Positions 10,013 through 19,423 of a stretch of DNA of 64,000 nucleotides are shown piece after piece. The position numbers were made by a program, and so were the translations under genes. The stretch lies in assembly GCA_963169295.1 (NCBI GenBank), contig CAUJDD010000036.1:62001-126000 (forward strand), read 5' to 3'. Each line of letters starts with the position of its first letter. The first letter of the stretch is position 1. The notes under the pieces were generated by a model. That model was not told where the DNA came from and did not search any database. It saw nothing but the letters and a program-made list of their open reading frames with translations. The stretch is from UBA4416 sp020846025 (GTDB taxonomy: Bacteria > Bacteroidota > Bacteroidia > B-17B0 > Aurantibacillaceae).

Positions 10013-11236
10013 TTAAAATTTATAACCTATTGATAAACCAGGTGCTATTACGTTAGTTTTAAATGTGCCACTTAAATTAGTCTCCAAATTTGTATCAGTG
10101 CGTTTTAAATGGGTGAAATAAAATGAAGCATTTAACACAAAATGTTTGCCAATAGTGTACCCAATTCCTGCGGTATAATTAATTCTGTTAGCATCAGGTG
10201 TTTCAGGAGTTACATAGCCATTTTGAACGGGAGTCATGCAATACGCAAGTCCTAGTCGAGCAAAGAAATTTTCTTTAATTTTATATTGAGCACCAGCTCT
10301 AAAAGCAAATGTATTTTTATACATCCTAGCCGATTTGGTATCTACCAATGATGTTGTATTGGTTTCATAATCAAAAGACAATGTGTCGTACGCTTTCCAG
10401 CCCACATAGTTTACATCTAATGCTACATCTAACTTCGAATTAAATTGATATGCAAGTCCCAATGTAGTTACATTAGGCAATGGTAAACTAGATTTAAAAG
10501 ACCCATCAGGAAAATTAGCCTCTAATGCCGTAGGCACTGTGAAAACTGCATCACCTGAATTTACTTTCATATTAATTTGAGAACGATAGGTTAAACCAAT
10601 GGATAATTTTTCGATAGGTTTAAAATAAATACCAGCATTAAATCCATAACCATTAGCCTTACCTTCTAACTCTGCATGGGCGTAATTGCCATTTGCATCA
10701 ATTACAGGAATGTCTTTTTGTAAATTTACTTTGCCGTCTGCATATACAAATCCAGCTCCAATACCAAGTTTATTATTAATCTTATAACTTACTGTAGGTT
10801 GAAAGAAAATTGCTCTTAATTGCAATCTAGTTAGTGCAAATCTACCTGTCCAACCATCTTCCCATTGTACTGTACTGCCAAACGGGGTATATATAGCTAA
10901 ACCTAATTTTAATTTTGAGCTATCTTTTACAGAAAACAAACCATATACTGTAAAGGGTGTGCTTACAGGCGAGTTAGTTCTTGAAACTTGATTGGTGTTA
11001 GCATCCATATAAGCACTTCGAGCAATGGTAGGAGTTACGCCTATATCTACAGCAGTACTATTAACGAATGAAGCTCCACCTGGGTTAAAAAATAAACTGG
11101 CAGCATCTTGCATACAAGCTGTTCCTGCCCCGCCCATACCTTGTTGTACTTGACCTTGCAAATTAACTTGATAACCTTGGGAATAACCGATGACTGCAAC
11201 TATACTTAAAATTATACTCGTAAAAAATTTTATCAT
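10013..11236 (-). CDS. OmpP1/FadL family outer-membrane transporter
   Basis: This 407-residue protein has a signal peptide (ending near IGYSQG). The N-terminal plug segment NLQGQVQQGMGGAGTACMQDAASLFFNPGG is typical of FadL/TodX porins, whose N-terminus folds inside the barrel (the conserved start is QGMGGAG and the FNPGG turn). The rest alternates short beta strands and ends in an aromatic residue (LSIGYKF), as expected for BAM-inserted barrels. The family moves long-chain fatty acids and other hydrophobic molecules across the outer membrane. With the SGNH-fold lipoprotein downstream it forms a two-gene lipid-handling unit. The substrate cannot be read from the sequence. Confidence 0.87.
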   Translation of the reverse strand: MIKFFTSIILSIVAVIGYSQGYQVNLQGQVQQGMGGAGTACMQDAASLFFNPGGASFVNSTAVDIGVTPTIARSAYMDANTNQVSRTNSPVSTPFTVYGLFSVKDSSKLKLGLAIYTPFGSTVQWEDGWTGRFALTRLQLRAIFFQPTVSYKINNKLGIGAGFVYADGKVNLQKDIPVIDANGNYAHAELEGKANGYGFNAGIYFKPIEKLSIGLTYRSQINMKVNSGDAVFTVPTALEANFPDGSFKSSLPLPNVTTLGLAYQFNSKLDVALDVNYVGWKAYDTLSFDYETNTTSLVDTKSARMYKNTFAFRAGAQYKIKENFFARLGLAYCMTPVQNGYVTPETPDANRINYTAGIGYTIGKHFVLNASFYFTHLKRTDTNLETNLSGTFKTNVIAPGLSIGYKF

Positions 11237-11338
11237 AAATAGATTAGTTTTTATAAGGTACTAAATATATAAAATAGTTTTTATGAACCCACGGTGTTCG
11301 TTTTAATTTAAAAGAATTTATTCTCACTTAAATCATAA

Positions 11339-13414
11339 TTAAAAAATCATGAACCTAAAATCATCTACATACAACTCGCCCCTACCCGTATTCCAAATAA
11401 AAAAACTAAATTCATAATCTTTCGTATTTATTTTGGGTATTTGAAATAATAAAGTGGTGTTTTGCCATGTATATTTGGTTGCTAATAAGTCTTTTATATT
11501 AATCGATTTATAAAACACATCTTTATCCTTACATTTTATAGAAACTACAATTTCGCAATCTTTTTTTATAATACTTTTTATATAAGATGAAAAAATAAGT
11601 GTGTGATTTTTTTCTTGAAGTTGAGGTAAATATTTCGTTTTAAATGTTAAGCCAAAATCTGTCATTGGCGAGATATAACCCGAAAAATTACCTTTAAATA
11701 TTTCTTTATTATTTTGACTAAAATTGCTCCATAAAATATTTGGTGGTGCCTCAAAAGTAACTTCTTCGTTAAGTATGGGATTAGATTTACTCAAGCCTAA
11801 AAATTCAATTAAACTTTGAGGGTTATGTTGAGTTAATGTATAAATAGAAATTTTGCCATTATCTGCTATTTTATGTAGGCGATTTAAAATATCTGGATAA
11901 GGCGTGTAGATATCTGAAATAAAATACTCATTTTGAAAAACAATATAATCAAATTTCCATTTCAATGCGTTTACAATATTCTCTTTACTAGTTGTCATCA
12001 CTGCAAATCCTTTTCTTTGCATTAATAAAAAAGGTATATTGGGTGCAACCGCATCAATAACCAATATCTTAGCATCTTTAGCAACACCAACTGAGTCCAT
12101 AAAACGATGAGCTTGTTTGAAATTTTGAATAGTAGTTTCTGTTTTATCCCAGTATCCTGCTACTCTTCGTTGGTTTTGGTTACTAATTACGTTTGGTATT
12201 GTAACAATTGCAAATCCTGTAATTAGCAATATAAATAATAAATGAACTAATTTACCAGAGATAGTTGGTAAAAACAATAAACACATAGCAAATCCTAACA
12301 CCATAGGTAGATAAAAGGTGTCTAAAAAATAATAGTCGTGTGCGGGAAATTGTTGTAACATTACTATCGCAAAACAACAGCATCCTAAAAAATATAAAAC
12401 TATAAAGCCACTAAAATAGGCGTTTGGTTTTTGAACTAGTGGTTTCTTAAACACAATAAAAATAGTAGCCAATCCAAAACCAATAATAAACACCACATAA
12501 TGCCAAATAGTAAAATATTGTAAGCGCCAGTTATTATAAATTTGAATTAGCAACTCCTTAGCTTCAGAAAAACTATGTGGTGGCATTAAATAATTTAAAA
12601 ATATAGAGCCGTAGTTCTTTCTTAAGTATGCATTATAGAAATAATACATTAATAGTAATGAAAATGAAATAACAACTGACATTAGCCTTGTTCGTATTCC
12701 AATTTCCTTTTTCAAGTATCTAAAAAATTCTACGCTACACACCGCAACTAACGGAATAACGAAAGTAGTACGAGATAATGCAGCCAACGTTAAAAAAAAC
12801 ACACTCTTAAAAAACGATTTTTGATTATTGCTAGTAAATGATGTATAATAAAAATATAAACCTATTATAACATTGGAAAGTGAAGGGATAGTTGGCAAAA
12901 AACCAGATTGATAATACACATAAACGGGTGAGGTTATAAAAAAAAGAACAATCAAAATAGATTTTAAATATTCTTTGGTAATAGCGTAGGCTAACTTGTA
13001 TAAATAATAAATACCTATAAAACTATATAACAGAACATATAAGCGAAATAAAAAAGGCGAGGTGTTTCCAAACAACTTCATGAGTATAGCCACCACATAA
13101 TCATGGATTGGAAAATCAACTGCGGTAACACTTGTTGTAGATGACGCCTCCCAGTTATTAGGAAACTGATGGTTGTAAACACTAGTTTGAGGTTTAAATA
13201 AATTAAAGTTGTTATCTAAAAACCCCAAAGACAATGCGTACCTATCCGATTGCGCCCAAGCATGCGTGTATGAAGGAAATTCATTTAAGAATTTATATTG
13301 GAATAAAAAACCAACTCCAATAATCATCATCCACACAACAATATGACTAAACTTATTCTTCAAATTATACTTTGAAAGTATATAAATGTAAAAATTATTT
13401 TTAACAAAAGGCAT
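11339..13414 (-). CDS. multi-pass membrane glycosyltransferase, GT-C/GT39-like
   Basis: This 691-residue protein has about ten to eleven hydrophobic segments in its first 430 residues and a soluble C-terminal region (about 430-691). The first periplasmic loop holds HAWAQSDRYALSLGFLDNN, resembling the acidic loop of GT-C enzymes of the PMT/ArnT type, which use polyprenyl-phosphate sugars. The C-terminal part ends in a beta-rich stretch (LFQIPKINTKDYEFSFFIWN) that could be a carbohydrate-binding-like domain. It would act on a lipid-linked or protein substrate in the periplasm. The family assignment is moderate; the sugar and acceptor are unknown. Divergent from the esterase at 13503. Confidence 0.65.
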   Translation of the reverse strand: MPFVKNNFYIYILSKYNLKNKFSHIVVWMMIIGVGFLFQYKFLNEFPSYTHAWAQSDRYALSLGFLDNNFNLFKPQTSVYNHQFPNNWEASSTTSVTAVDFPIHDYVVAILMKLFGNTSPFLFRLYVLLYSFIGIYYLYKLAYAITKEYLKSILIVLFFITSPVYVYYQSGFLPTIPSLSNVIIGLYFYYTSFTSNNQKSFFKSVFFLTLAALSRTTFVIPLVAVCSVEFFRYLKKEIGIRTRLMSVVISFSLLLMYYFYNAYLRKNYGSIFLNYLMPPHSFSEAKELLIQIYNNWRLQYFTIWHYVVFIIGFGLATIFIVFKKPLVQKPNAYFSGFIVLYFLGCCCFAIVMLQQFPAHDYYFLDTFYLPMVLGFAMCLLFLPTISGKLVHLLFILLITGFAIVTIPNVISNQNQRRVAGYWDKTETTIQNFKQAHRFMDSVGVAKDAKILVIDAVAPNIPFLLMQRKGFAVMTTSKENIVNALKWKFDYIVFQNEYFISDIYTPYPDILNRLHKIADNGKISIYTLTQHNPQSLIEFLGLSKSNPILNEEVTFEAPPNILWSNFSQNNKEIFKGNFSGYISPMTDFGLTFKTKYLPQLQEKNHTLIFSSYIKSIIKKDCEIVVSIKCKDKDVFYKSINIKDLLATKYTWQNTTLLFQIPKINTKDYEFSFFIWNTGRGELYVDDFRFMIF

Positions 13415-13502
13415 TGTGTTAAAAATATTCTCAGGCCACCATAAAGAGTAATTTTATTGTTGATTTAAAAGAAAATATTTTATTTTAGATAAAAGAAAAA
13501 AT

Positions 13503-14645
13503 ATGAATAAAATTTTACATCTAATCATCAATTTATTTATTGCAAGTGGTATTCAATCACAAACTACAGTTAATGGCTCATTTGTACATGGGGGCATAAC
13601 CCGTACTTACTCGTATTATGTGCCCGCATCTTATAATCCATCACAACCCTTGCCTTTAATTATTGGGCTACATGGCACTAGTTCTAGTGGTAGTCAATTT
13701 GCTCAATACCGTGATTTCAGGCCCATTGCAGATACCGCCAACTTCATCATGGCTCATCCAGATGGTTCAACAATGTGGGGTGTTAAATTTTGGAACTTTG
13801 GAAATGTTATGGGTTCTACTGTTGATGATGTTGGTTTTTTAGAGGCTTTAATAGATACTATTTCTGCTCATTATAATGTGAATCAAAACAGAATATATAG
13901 TGTGGGTATGTCTAATGGCGGTTTTATGACCTATTATTTAGCTTGTCAATCTAATCGATTTGCGGCTATTGGTTCTGTAACTGGATCCATGAGTAATGAC
14001 ACCTATAGCAACTGTAATGCGCAACATCCAACGCCCTCTATTCATATTCATGGCACAGCCGATCCTACCAATCCATACAATGGTAATTCAACATCTAAAA
14101 GTATTCCATTAGTAACTAGATTTTGGGTTAATCAAAATGGTTGTGATACTATTCCGAGCATAACCTCTGTTCCAAACATTAATACAACAGATGGAGCAAC
14201 TGCAGAAAGACATTTATACAGCAATGGAATAAATGGTAATACGGTGGAGCATTTTAAAGTAACTGGTGGAGAACACACATGGCCAGGCTGCCCAATGCCG
14301 AGTTCAAGTGATGTTACTTGTATGGACTTTGATGCTAGATTTGAGATTTGGCGATTCTTCAGACAATACTCATTAAACAGTAGTACAAATATTCATACGC
14401 TAAATAAAACATCTCTCAAAATATGGCCTAATCCAACAACTAACTTTCTAAATTTAGAATTACCATATCATGTTATTAGTAAGATCTCTATATTCGACAT
14501 ACATGGAAGAATAGTGAAAGTTTTTAGTGAAGATAATATGAAAAGTATATCACTTCAATCATTAAATCCAGGCGTATATTCTCTTCAAGTTTCTGGCAAG
14601 GATTTTTCTCTTTCTCAGAAAATCATCCTAACAGGTGATAACTAA
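13503..14645 (+). CDS. secreted PHB depolymerase/feruloyl esterase-like hydrolase, T9SS type A tail
   Basis: This 380-residue protein has a signal peptide ending near SGIQSQ. The alpha/beta hydrolase domain has the LpqC/PHB-depolymerase motifs: LPLIIGLHGTSSSG (oxyanion region), VGMSNGGFMTYYLAC (nucleophile Ser), HIHGTADPTNPYNG (Asp) and GGEHTWPG (His). The C-terminal 75 residues (IWPNPTTNFLNLEL through PGVYSLQV) form a type A T9SS sorting domain. The enzyme is predicted to be surface-exposed or released and to cleave polyester or aryl-ester bonds. Whether the natural substrate is polyhydroxybutyrate, a feruloylated polysaccharide or something else cannot be decided here. It converges on ychF. 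Confidence 0.85.
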   Translation: MNKILHLIINLFIASGIQSQTTVNGSFVHGGITRTYSYYVPASYNPSQPLPLIIGLHGTSSSGSQFAQYRDFRPIADTANFIMAHPDGSTMWGVKFWNFGNVMGSTVDDVGFLEALIDTISAHYNVNQNRIYSVGMSNGGFMTYYLACQSNRFAAIGSVTGSMSNDTYSNCNAQHPTPSIHIHGTADPTNPYNGNSTSKSIPLVTRFWVNQNGCDTIPSITSVPNINTTDGATAERHLYSNGINGNTVEHFKVTGGEHTWPGCPMPSSSDVTCMDFDARFEIWRFFRQYSLNSSTNIHTLNKTSLKIWPNPTTNFLNLELPYHVISKISIFDIHGRIVKVFSEDNMKSISLQSLNPGVYSLQVSGKDFSLSQKIILTGDN

Positions 14646-14678
14646 AAACAAAGAGACTAGATTCACGCTACTTATTAA

Positions 14679-15779
14679 TTATACATTAAATCTAAAGTGC
14701 ATAATATCGCCATCGGCTACAATATATTCTTTACCTTCTACTCTTAATTTTCCAGCTTCTTTACATGCATTTTCTGATCCTAAAGAAATAAAATCTTGAT
14801 ACGCAATTACCTCAGCTCGAATAAATCCTTTTTCAAAATCTGAATGGATAACACCTGCTGCCTGTGGCGCTGTCATTCCTTTTTCAATAGTCCAAGCACG
14901 CACTTCTTTAACACCAGCAGTAAAGTATGTTTGAAGTTTTAACAATTGATAGGCTTGCTTAATGAGTTTATTTACACCTGGTTCTTCTAAGCCCATTTCT
15001 TGTAAAAATAATTGTTTCTCTTCATAGGTTTCAAGTGAAGCAATTTCACTTTCCATTTGAGCCGTAATAATCAATATTTCTGCATTTTCTCCTTTTACAG
15101 CTTCCTTCACCGCTTCTACATGTTTATTACCTGTTTTTGCAGATGCTTCATCTACATTACAAACATACATCACGGGCTTAATAGTGAGCAGATGTAAATC
15201 TTGTATATACGCATATTCTGCCTCATCTATTGCACAAGCTCGTGCTGATTTACCAGCCTCTAAGGTTTCTTTTAATCTTAAGCATACGGCATACGTTTTT
15301 ACAGCTTCTTTATCGTTACCCGTTTTGGCCTGCTTTTCAAATTTCTTCAATTTTGCTTCTACAGCTTCTAAATCTTTTAATTGAAGTTCGGTGTCAATAA
15401 TTTCTTTATCTCTCACAGGGTTTACGTTACCATCTACATGAATCACATTGTCGTTATCAAAACAACGCAAAACATGTAAAATAGCATGACACTCTCTAAT
15501 GTTGGCTAAAAATTTATTACCTAATCCTTCTCCTTTGCTTGCACCTTTTACTAATCCAGCAATATCTACAATCTCAACTGTGGTTGGTAAAATAGCTTGT
15601 GGTTTTACTAATTCGGCCAGTTTAGTTAATCGTTCATCGGGCACTGTAATAACACCCACATTAGGCTCTATGGTGCAAAAAGGAAAATTTGCCGCTTGTG
15701 CTTTGGCATTACTTAAACAATTAAATAAAGTTGATTTGCCAACATTGGGTAAACCTACAATTCCGCATTTTAAAGCCAT
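14679..15779 (-). CDS. ychF: redox-regulated ATPase YchF (Obg-related)
   Basis: This 366-residue protein begins with the P-loop GLPNVGKST (residues 9-17), then the effector stretch ANFPFCTIEPNVGVI and the G3 motif DIAGLVKGASKGEGLGN, all diagnostic of YchF/OLA1. The C-terminal TGS-like domain ends in ADGDIMHFRFNV, the expected terminus. YchF is a ribosome-associated P-loop NTPase that prefers ATP and is involved in translation and stress responses. Length is normal. The gene is monocistronic between the convergent esterase and the divergent transketolase gene. Confidence 0.96.
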   Translation of the reverse strand: MALKCGIVGLPNVGKSTLFNCLSNAKAQAANFPFCTIEPNVGVITVPDERLTKLAELVKPQAILPTTVEIVDIAGLVKGASKGEGLGNKFLANIRECHAILHVLRCFDNDNVIHVDGNVNPVRDKEIIDTELQLKDLEAVEAKLKKFEKQAKTGNDKEAVKTYAVCLRLKETLEAGKSARACAIDEAEYAYIQDLHLLTIKPVMYVCNVDEASAKTGNKHVEAVKEAVKGENAEILIITAQMESEIASLETYEEKQLFLQEMGLEEPGVNKLIKQAYQLLKLQTYFTAGVKEVRAWTIEKGMTAPQAAGVIHSDFEKGFIRAEVIAYQDFISLGSENACKEAGKLRVEGKEYIVADGDIMHFRFNV

Positions 15780-15987
15780 ATTCTATTCCGTTTTATTTTT
15801 CTTAATTACAATTAAAAGAGTTGCCTCGTTTTAATAGGTTGCGAATATAGTAAAAAAACCAAGGTTTTATACGGTATTAATAAGAGAATATTCTATTTAC
15901 AAAAAAGGTGATTTTAGGTTCAGTATCTAATTTTTAACATCATGTTACTTTCTATCAACATACGCGTTACATACTATCAATTAATAT

Positions 15988-15995
15988 TATTTTTG
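15988..15995 (+). promoter_or_regulatory. TAnnTTTG -7 box before transketolase gene
   Basis: TATTTTTG matches the Bacteroidota -7 consensus and lies 17 bases before the ATG at 16013, giving a very short leader. No convincing -33 element is seen. Confidence 0.35.
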
Positions 15996-16012
15996 CAACA
16001 AAATCAACACCA

Positions 16013-16861
16013 ATGGCAGAGATAAAGCAATTAGAGAAATTAGCAACCCAAGTTAGAAGAGATATTGTAAGAATGGTACACGCTGTTAGTTCAGGGCACC
16101 CTGGAGGTTCTTTAGGTTGTACAGATTTTTTAGTTGCATTATATAACAATGTAATGGTTCACAATCCTAAAAATTTTACCATGGATGGTAAAAACGAAGA
16201 TGTATTCTTTTTAAGTAATGGCCATATCTCCCCTGTATTTTATAGCGTTTTAGCCCGTAGTGGTTATTTTCCGGTAAGTGAACTTAGCACATTTCGTAAA
16301 TTAAATACACGTTTGCAGGGTCATCCAACTACCCACGAACATTTGCCTGGTGTACGTATTGCAAGTGGTTCATTAGGGCAAGGCATGAGTGTTGCAATTG
16401 GTGCTGCCTTAGCTAAAAAATTAAATAACGATAAACATATTGTATATAGTTTACACGGCGATGGAGAATTACAAGAAGGTCAGATTTGGGAGGCTGCAAT
16501 GTATGCAGCCGCCAATAAAGTAGATAATTACATTGCAACGATAGATTATAATGGAAGGCAGATTGATGGTGATGTAGAACAAGTTTTATCTCTTGGAAAT
16601 TTAAAAGCAAAATTCGAAACATTTGGCTGGCAAGTTGTTGAGACAACGGAAGGAAATAATATAACTAAAGTGATTGAAGGATTAAAAACCGCCCAATCAT
16701 TTATTGGTAAAGGAAAACCAATTGTAAATATTATGAAAACGGAAATGGGACAAGGTGTAGATTACATGATGGGTACTCATAAATGGCATGGCTCCGCTCC
16801 TAATGATGAACAATTAGCAATAGCGTTGGCTCAACTCGAAGAAACCATCGGTGATTATTAA
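16013..16861 (+). CDS. transketolase, N-terminal (TPP-binding) subunit
   Basis: This 282-residue protein covers only the N-terminal thiamine-diphosphate domain of transketolase. It has SSGHPGGSLGCTDF, RLQGHPTTHEHLPG, SGSLGQGMSVAIGAAL and the TPP motif GDGELQEGQIWEAA through IDYNGRQIDG, ending in KWHGSAPNDEQLAIAL. Many Bacteroidota and archaea split transketolase into N- and C-terminal proteins that assemble into the active enzyme of the pentose phosphate pathway. The C-terminal pyrimidine-binding subunit is normally the next gene, but here it is replaced by a VWA protein 11 bp downstream. The partner must lie outside the window. Confidence 0.92.
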   Translation: MAEIKQLEKLATQVRRDIVRMVHAVSSGHPGGSLGCTDFLVALYNNVMVHNPKNFTMDGKNEDVFFLSNGHISPVFYSVLARSGYFPVSELSTFRKLNTRLQGHPTTHEHLPGVRIASGSLGQGMSVAIGAALAKKLNNDKHIVYSLHGDGELQEGQIWEAAMYAAANKVDNYIATIDYNGRQIDGDVEQVLSLGNLKAKFETFGWQVVETTEGNNITKVIEGLKTAQSFIGKGKPIVNIMKTEMGQGVDYMMGTHKWHGSAPNDEQLAIALAQLEETIGDY

Positions 16862-16872
16862 TTACAAAAGAT

Positions 16873-18279
16873 TTGAAAAACGAACAATTCACTTCAAAAC
16901 AAATACAAGTAAAAGCAAAAAGTATTTTTCTATTACTACTTTTTCAATTTGCTCTTATAAATCTTCAAGCACAGCAAATTACCAATCGCATCTTATTTAT
17001 TTTTGACGATTCGTATAGCATGTATGCACCATGGAATAGTAATATAAAAATAGAAGTGGCTAAGAAAATTATGGGAGAGTTTTTAGATAGTTTAAAAACT
17101 ATTCCAAACCTAGAACTAGCCTTGCGCTGTTACGGGCATCAAACATTTATTAAACCTACCAGAGATTGTAAAGACACCAAACTAGAAGTAGCTTTTGGAA
17201 GCGCCTCTAAATCGGCACCACTTATAAAACAACGAATTCAAAAATTAGAACCATTAGGAACCACACCTATTGCTTATTCACTTGGAGAAAGTGTGGCAGA
17301 CTTTACACCTTGCAGTAATTGCAGAAATATTGTGATTTTAATTACCGATGGGATTGAAGAATGTGAGGGACAACCCTGCGAAGTTTCGCTAGCTCTACAA
17401 AAAAAAGGTATTTTCTTACGTCCATTTGTTATTGGTGTAGGGCTTGATGTAAAGTTCGCTGATGTATTTGGTTGTATGGGAAAATTTTATGATGTAAGTA
17501 ACGAAGCTAATTTTAAAGATGTACTTAACTTAGTGCTTACTGAAGCAATCTCGCAAACTACTGTGCAAGTTGATTTGTTGGATATAAACAAAAAACCAAC
17601 TGAAACTGATGTCAATATGACTTTTTATGATAGTAAAACCAAGCAAGCCAAATATAATTATTTACACACACTCAATCATCGTGGCGCACCAGACACACTA
17701 GTTTTAAATCCAGATTTAACTTATGATTTAATAGTTCACACCATTCCACCTATTGAGAAAAAAAATATTACAATTACAAAGGGTAAACATAACATTATTC
17801 CTGTTGATGCGCCACAAGGTTATTTAAGACTAGAGTTAGATGGTGCATTAAGTAAATATTATCCAACCACAGTAGTAAGAAAAAATGGCAACATGAATAC
17901 ATTAAATGTGCAAGACTTTGGAAAAACCGAAAAATATATCATTGGTAAATATGATTTAGAAATACTAACGCTTCCTCGAATTAAAATGAATGATGTAGAA
18001 ATAAAACAAAGTACTACCAATACCATTAAAGTTCCTACATCGGGCATTGCTTATATTACCAAGGGTTATAAAGGCTATGGAAGCATTTATGTAGATGATG
18101 GAAAGCATTTAACTTGGGTTTGTAACCTAAATAATAATTTACAGCAAGAAATCATTTATCTACAACCTGGTAATTATAAATTAGAATTTAGATATGAAAA
18201 TATTAAAGAAACTATAAAAACCATTGAAAGAAATTTCACGATTACATCAGGAGTTACTAATAATATTAAGTTAAACTAA
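16873..18279 (+). CDS. secreted von Willebrand factor A domain protein
   Basis: This 468-residue protein starts at TTG (16873), the only start in frame before the signal peptide, which ends near INLQAQQ. The VWA domain (about residues 38-225) has an intact MIDAS: D45-x-S47-x-S49, then GTTPIAYSLGES and ITDGIEEC. The remainder (about 230-468) is beta-rich, and IKVPTSGIAYITKGYKGYGS and YLQPGNYKLEFRYE suggest two or three carboxypeptidase-regulatory-like or Ig-like modules. No T9SS tail is visible, so it probably stays in the periplasm. Proximity suggests co-transcription with the transketolase subunit, but no functional link is known. Confidence 0.83.
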   Translation: MKNEQFTSKQIQVKAKSIFLLLLFQFALINLQAQQITNRILFIFDDSYSMYAPWNSNIKIEVAKKIMGEFLDSLKTIPNLELALRCYGHQTFIKPTRDCKDTKLEVAFGSASKSAPLIKQRIQKLEPLGTTPIAYSLGESVADFTPCSNCRNIVILITDGIEECEGQPCEVSLALQKKGIFLRPFVIGVGLDVKFADVFGCMGKFYDVSNEANFKDVLNLVLTEAISQTTVQVDLLDINKKPTETDVNMTFYDSKTKQAKYNYLHTLNHRGAPDTLVLNPDLTYDLIVHTIPPIEKKNITITKGKHNIIPVDAPQGYLRLELDGALSKYYPTTVVRKNGNMNTLNVQDFGKTEKYIIGKYDLEILTLPRIKMNDVEIKQSTTNTIKVPTSGIAYITKGYKGYGSIYVDDGKHLTWVCNLNNNLQQEIIYLQPGNYKLEFRYENIKETIKTIERNFTITSGVTNNIKLN

Positions 18280-18310
18280 CTGAATCCTACTATCTTTTTT
18301 GGGTTCAAAC

Positions 18311-18339
18311 AAAAAAGGCTTCAAAACGAAGCCCTTTTT
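18311..18339. terminator. bidirectional intrinsic terminator
   Basis: The stem GGCTTC/GAAGCC (18317-18322 and 18328-18333, loop AAAAC) is flanked by an A-run before and a T-run after it. It therefore works on both strands, between the convergent VWA gene and the lipoprotein gene at 18362. Confidence 0.8.
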
Positions 18340-18361
18340 GTTATTCTATATATTTACAATA

Positions 18362-19327
18362 CTACCAGTATCCTAATACCTTAGTATTTGTTTTGTTTTT
18401 ATATTTCCAGCTTACTTTCCAACCATAAGGACAACTATTAGACCCCACTGTTATTGCATTACCTGTTTGATTAACACCAAATAAACAATTTAACTTAAAG
18501 TCTTTGCTATCAACTTTAATATCTACCTCTCCTTGAATTGGCGCCCAAGCACCACACGTTGTATTCCAAACAACTGGTGTAATAACTTGACTAGTAAATG
18601 GATCTCCATCACGAGTAGTACCGTAGTTTTCTAAATTACTTAATCCATCAGCTGAACCTATACCTTCACCAGTACATGTTAAAATATTGTTTGCCCAAGT
18701 ATAAGTGAATTTACGATTGATATTATATACAGCAGTACTAGAGTTATCAAAATTTACTGCTAAATTCTCTCCAGTTACTGTAGATACTAAGTTTGGTTGA
18801 CCTAAGAATAATAAATCAAACCATGTTCCACCACTTACGTTAGTTAAATATTGAATACCTTCCAATCTCACACTTTTACCATCAGAAGCACGAGTTACTT
18901 TATATAAAAAATACTCTACTTTCATTACACAGCCTGCATCCTTCCAGCGTTTACCAGAAGCATAATCTAAGATAGTTAAACGAATATCTCCTTCGCGGGT
19001 ACGATTATTACAAGTTGTTCCATTAAAATGTAAATTAATAGTCCCCATGTAAGCACCATTTGTATCTACCGTTAAACCACAAATATTACCCATAATTCCA
19101 TTAGAATTTGAGGTGCCATTGGTTCGACCATGTAATAAAGGTTGATTACTCACTACATCATTAATATCACTTATAGCAGCATCGTTTTCACCTTGAGCAG
19201 TTCTAGAATCGGCAGAGGTTTGACCATCTTCTTTTCTAAAGGCTTTACTCTTTCGGCAACTTGAAAAAGTTACTGCACCTATAACCGATAAAGCGATTAC
19301 AGCTAATAAAATTTTACTTGTTTTCAT
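18362..19327 (-). CDS. lipoprotein of unknown function
   Basis: This 321-residue protein has a lipoprotein signal (KILLAVIALSVIGAVTFSSC, Cys24) followed by charged residues and an Asp/Ser/Gln-rich linker. The body is beta-rich and contains several cysteines (for example ICGLTVD, GTTCNNRTREGD, NTTCGAWAP, SNSCPYGW) that could form disulphides. It ends in SWKYKNKTNTKVLGYW. I do not recognise a domain family; the layout resembles other Bacteroidota surface lipoproteins. It lies downstream of the T9SS giant-protein operon on the same strand, separated by 96 bp containing an AT-rich inverted repeat, so it may or may not be read through from it. Confidence 0.75.
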   Translation of the reverse strand: MKTSKILLAVIALSVIGAVTFSSCRKSKAFRKEDGQTSADSRTAQGENDAAISDINDVVSNQPLLHGRTNGTSNSNGIMGNICGLTVDTNGAYMGTINLHFNGTTCNNRTREGDIRLTILDYASGKRWKDAGCVMKVEYFLYKVTRASDGKSVRLEGIQYLTNVSGGTWFDLLFLGQPNLVSTVTGENLAVNFDNSSTAVYNINRKFTYTWANNILTCTGEGIGSADGLSNLENYGTTRDGDPFTSQVITPVVWNTTCGAWAPIQGEVDIKVDSKDFKLNCLFGVNQTGNAITVGSNSCPYGWKVSWKYKNKTNTKVLGYW

Positions 19328-19356
19328 TTGTTTAATTGTTTGAATTATTAATCTAA

Positions 19357-19409
19357 TTTAACAAAAACTAAGCCACTGTCTATTTATTTAACATTTCTAT
19401 TTTGTTAAA
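19357..19409. repeat. AT-rich inverted repeat after the T9SS operon
   Basis: Perfect 10-base arms TTTAACAAAA (19357-19366) and TTTTGTTAAA (19400-19409) enclose a 33-base loop, between the end of the PorE-like gene and the start of the next lipoprotein. It could be an operator or a weak terminator. In DNA this AT-rich, chance symmetry is also possible. Confidence 0.3.
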
Positions 19410-19423
19410 AGATAAATATTAGC

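Noticed and set aside
16862..16872. Frameshift or deletion that removed the transketolase C-terminal half
   Set aside because: The N subunit ends at the position normal for split transketolases, and the following sequence encodes an unrelated, intact VWA protein.
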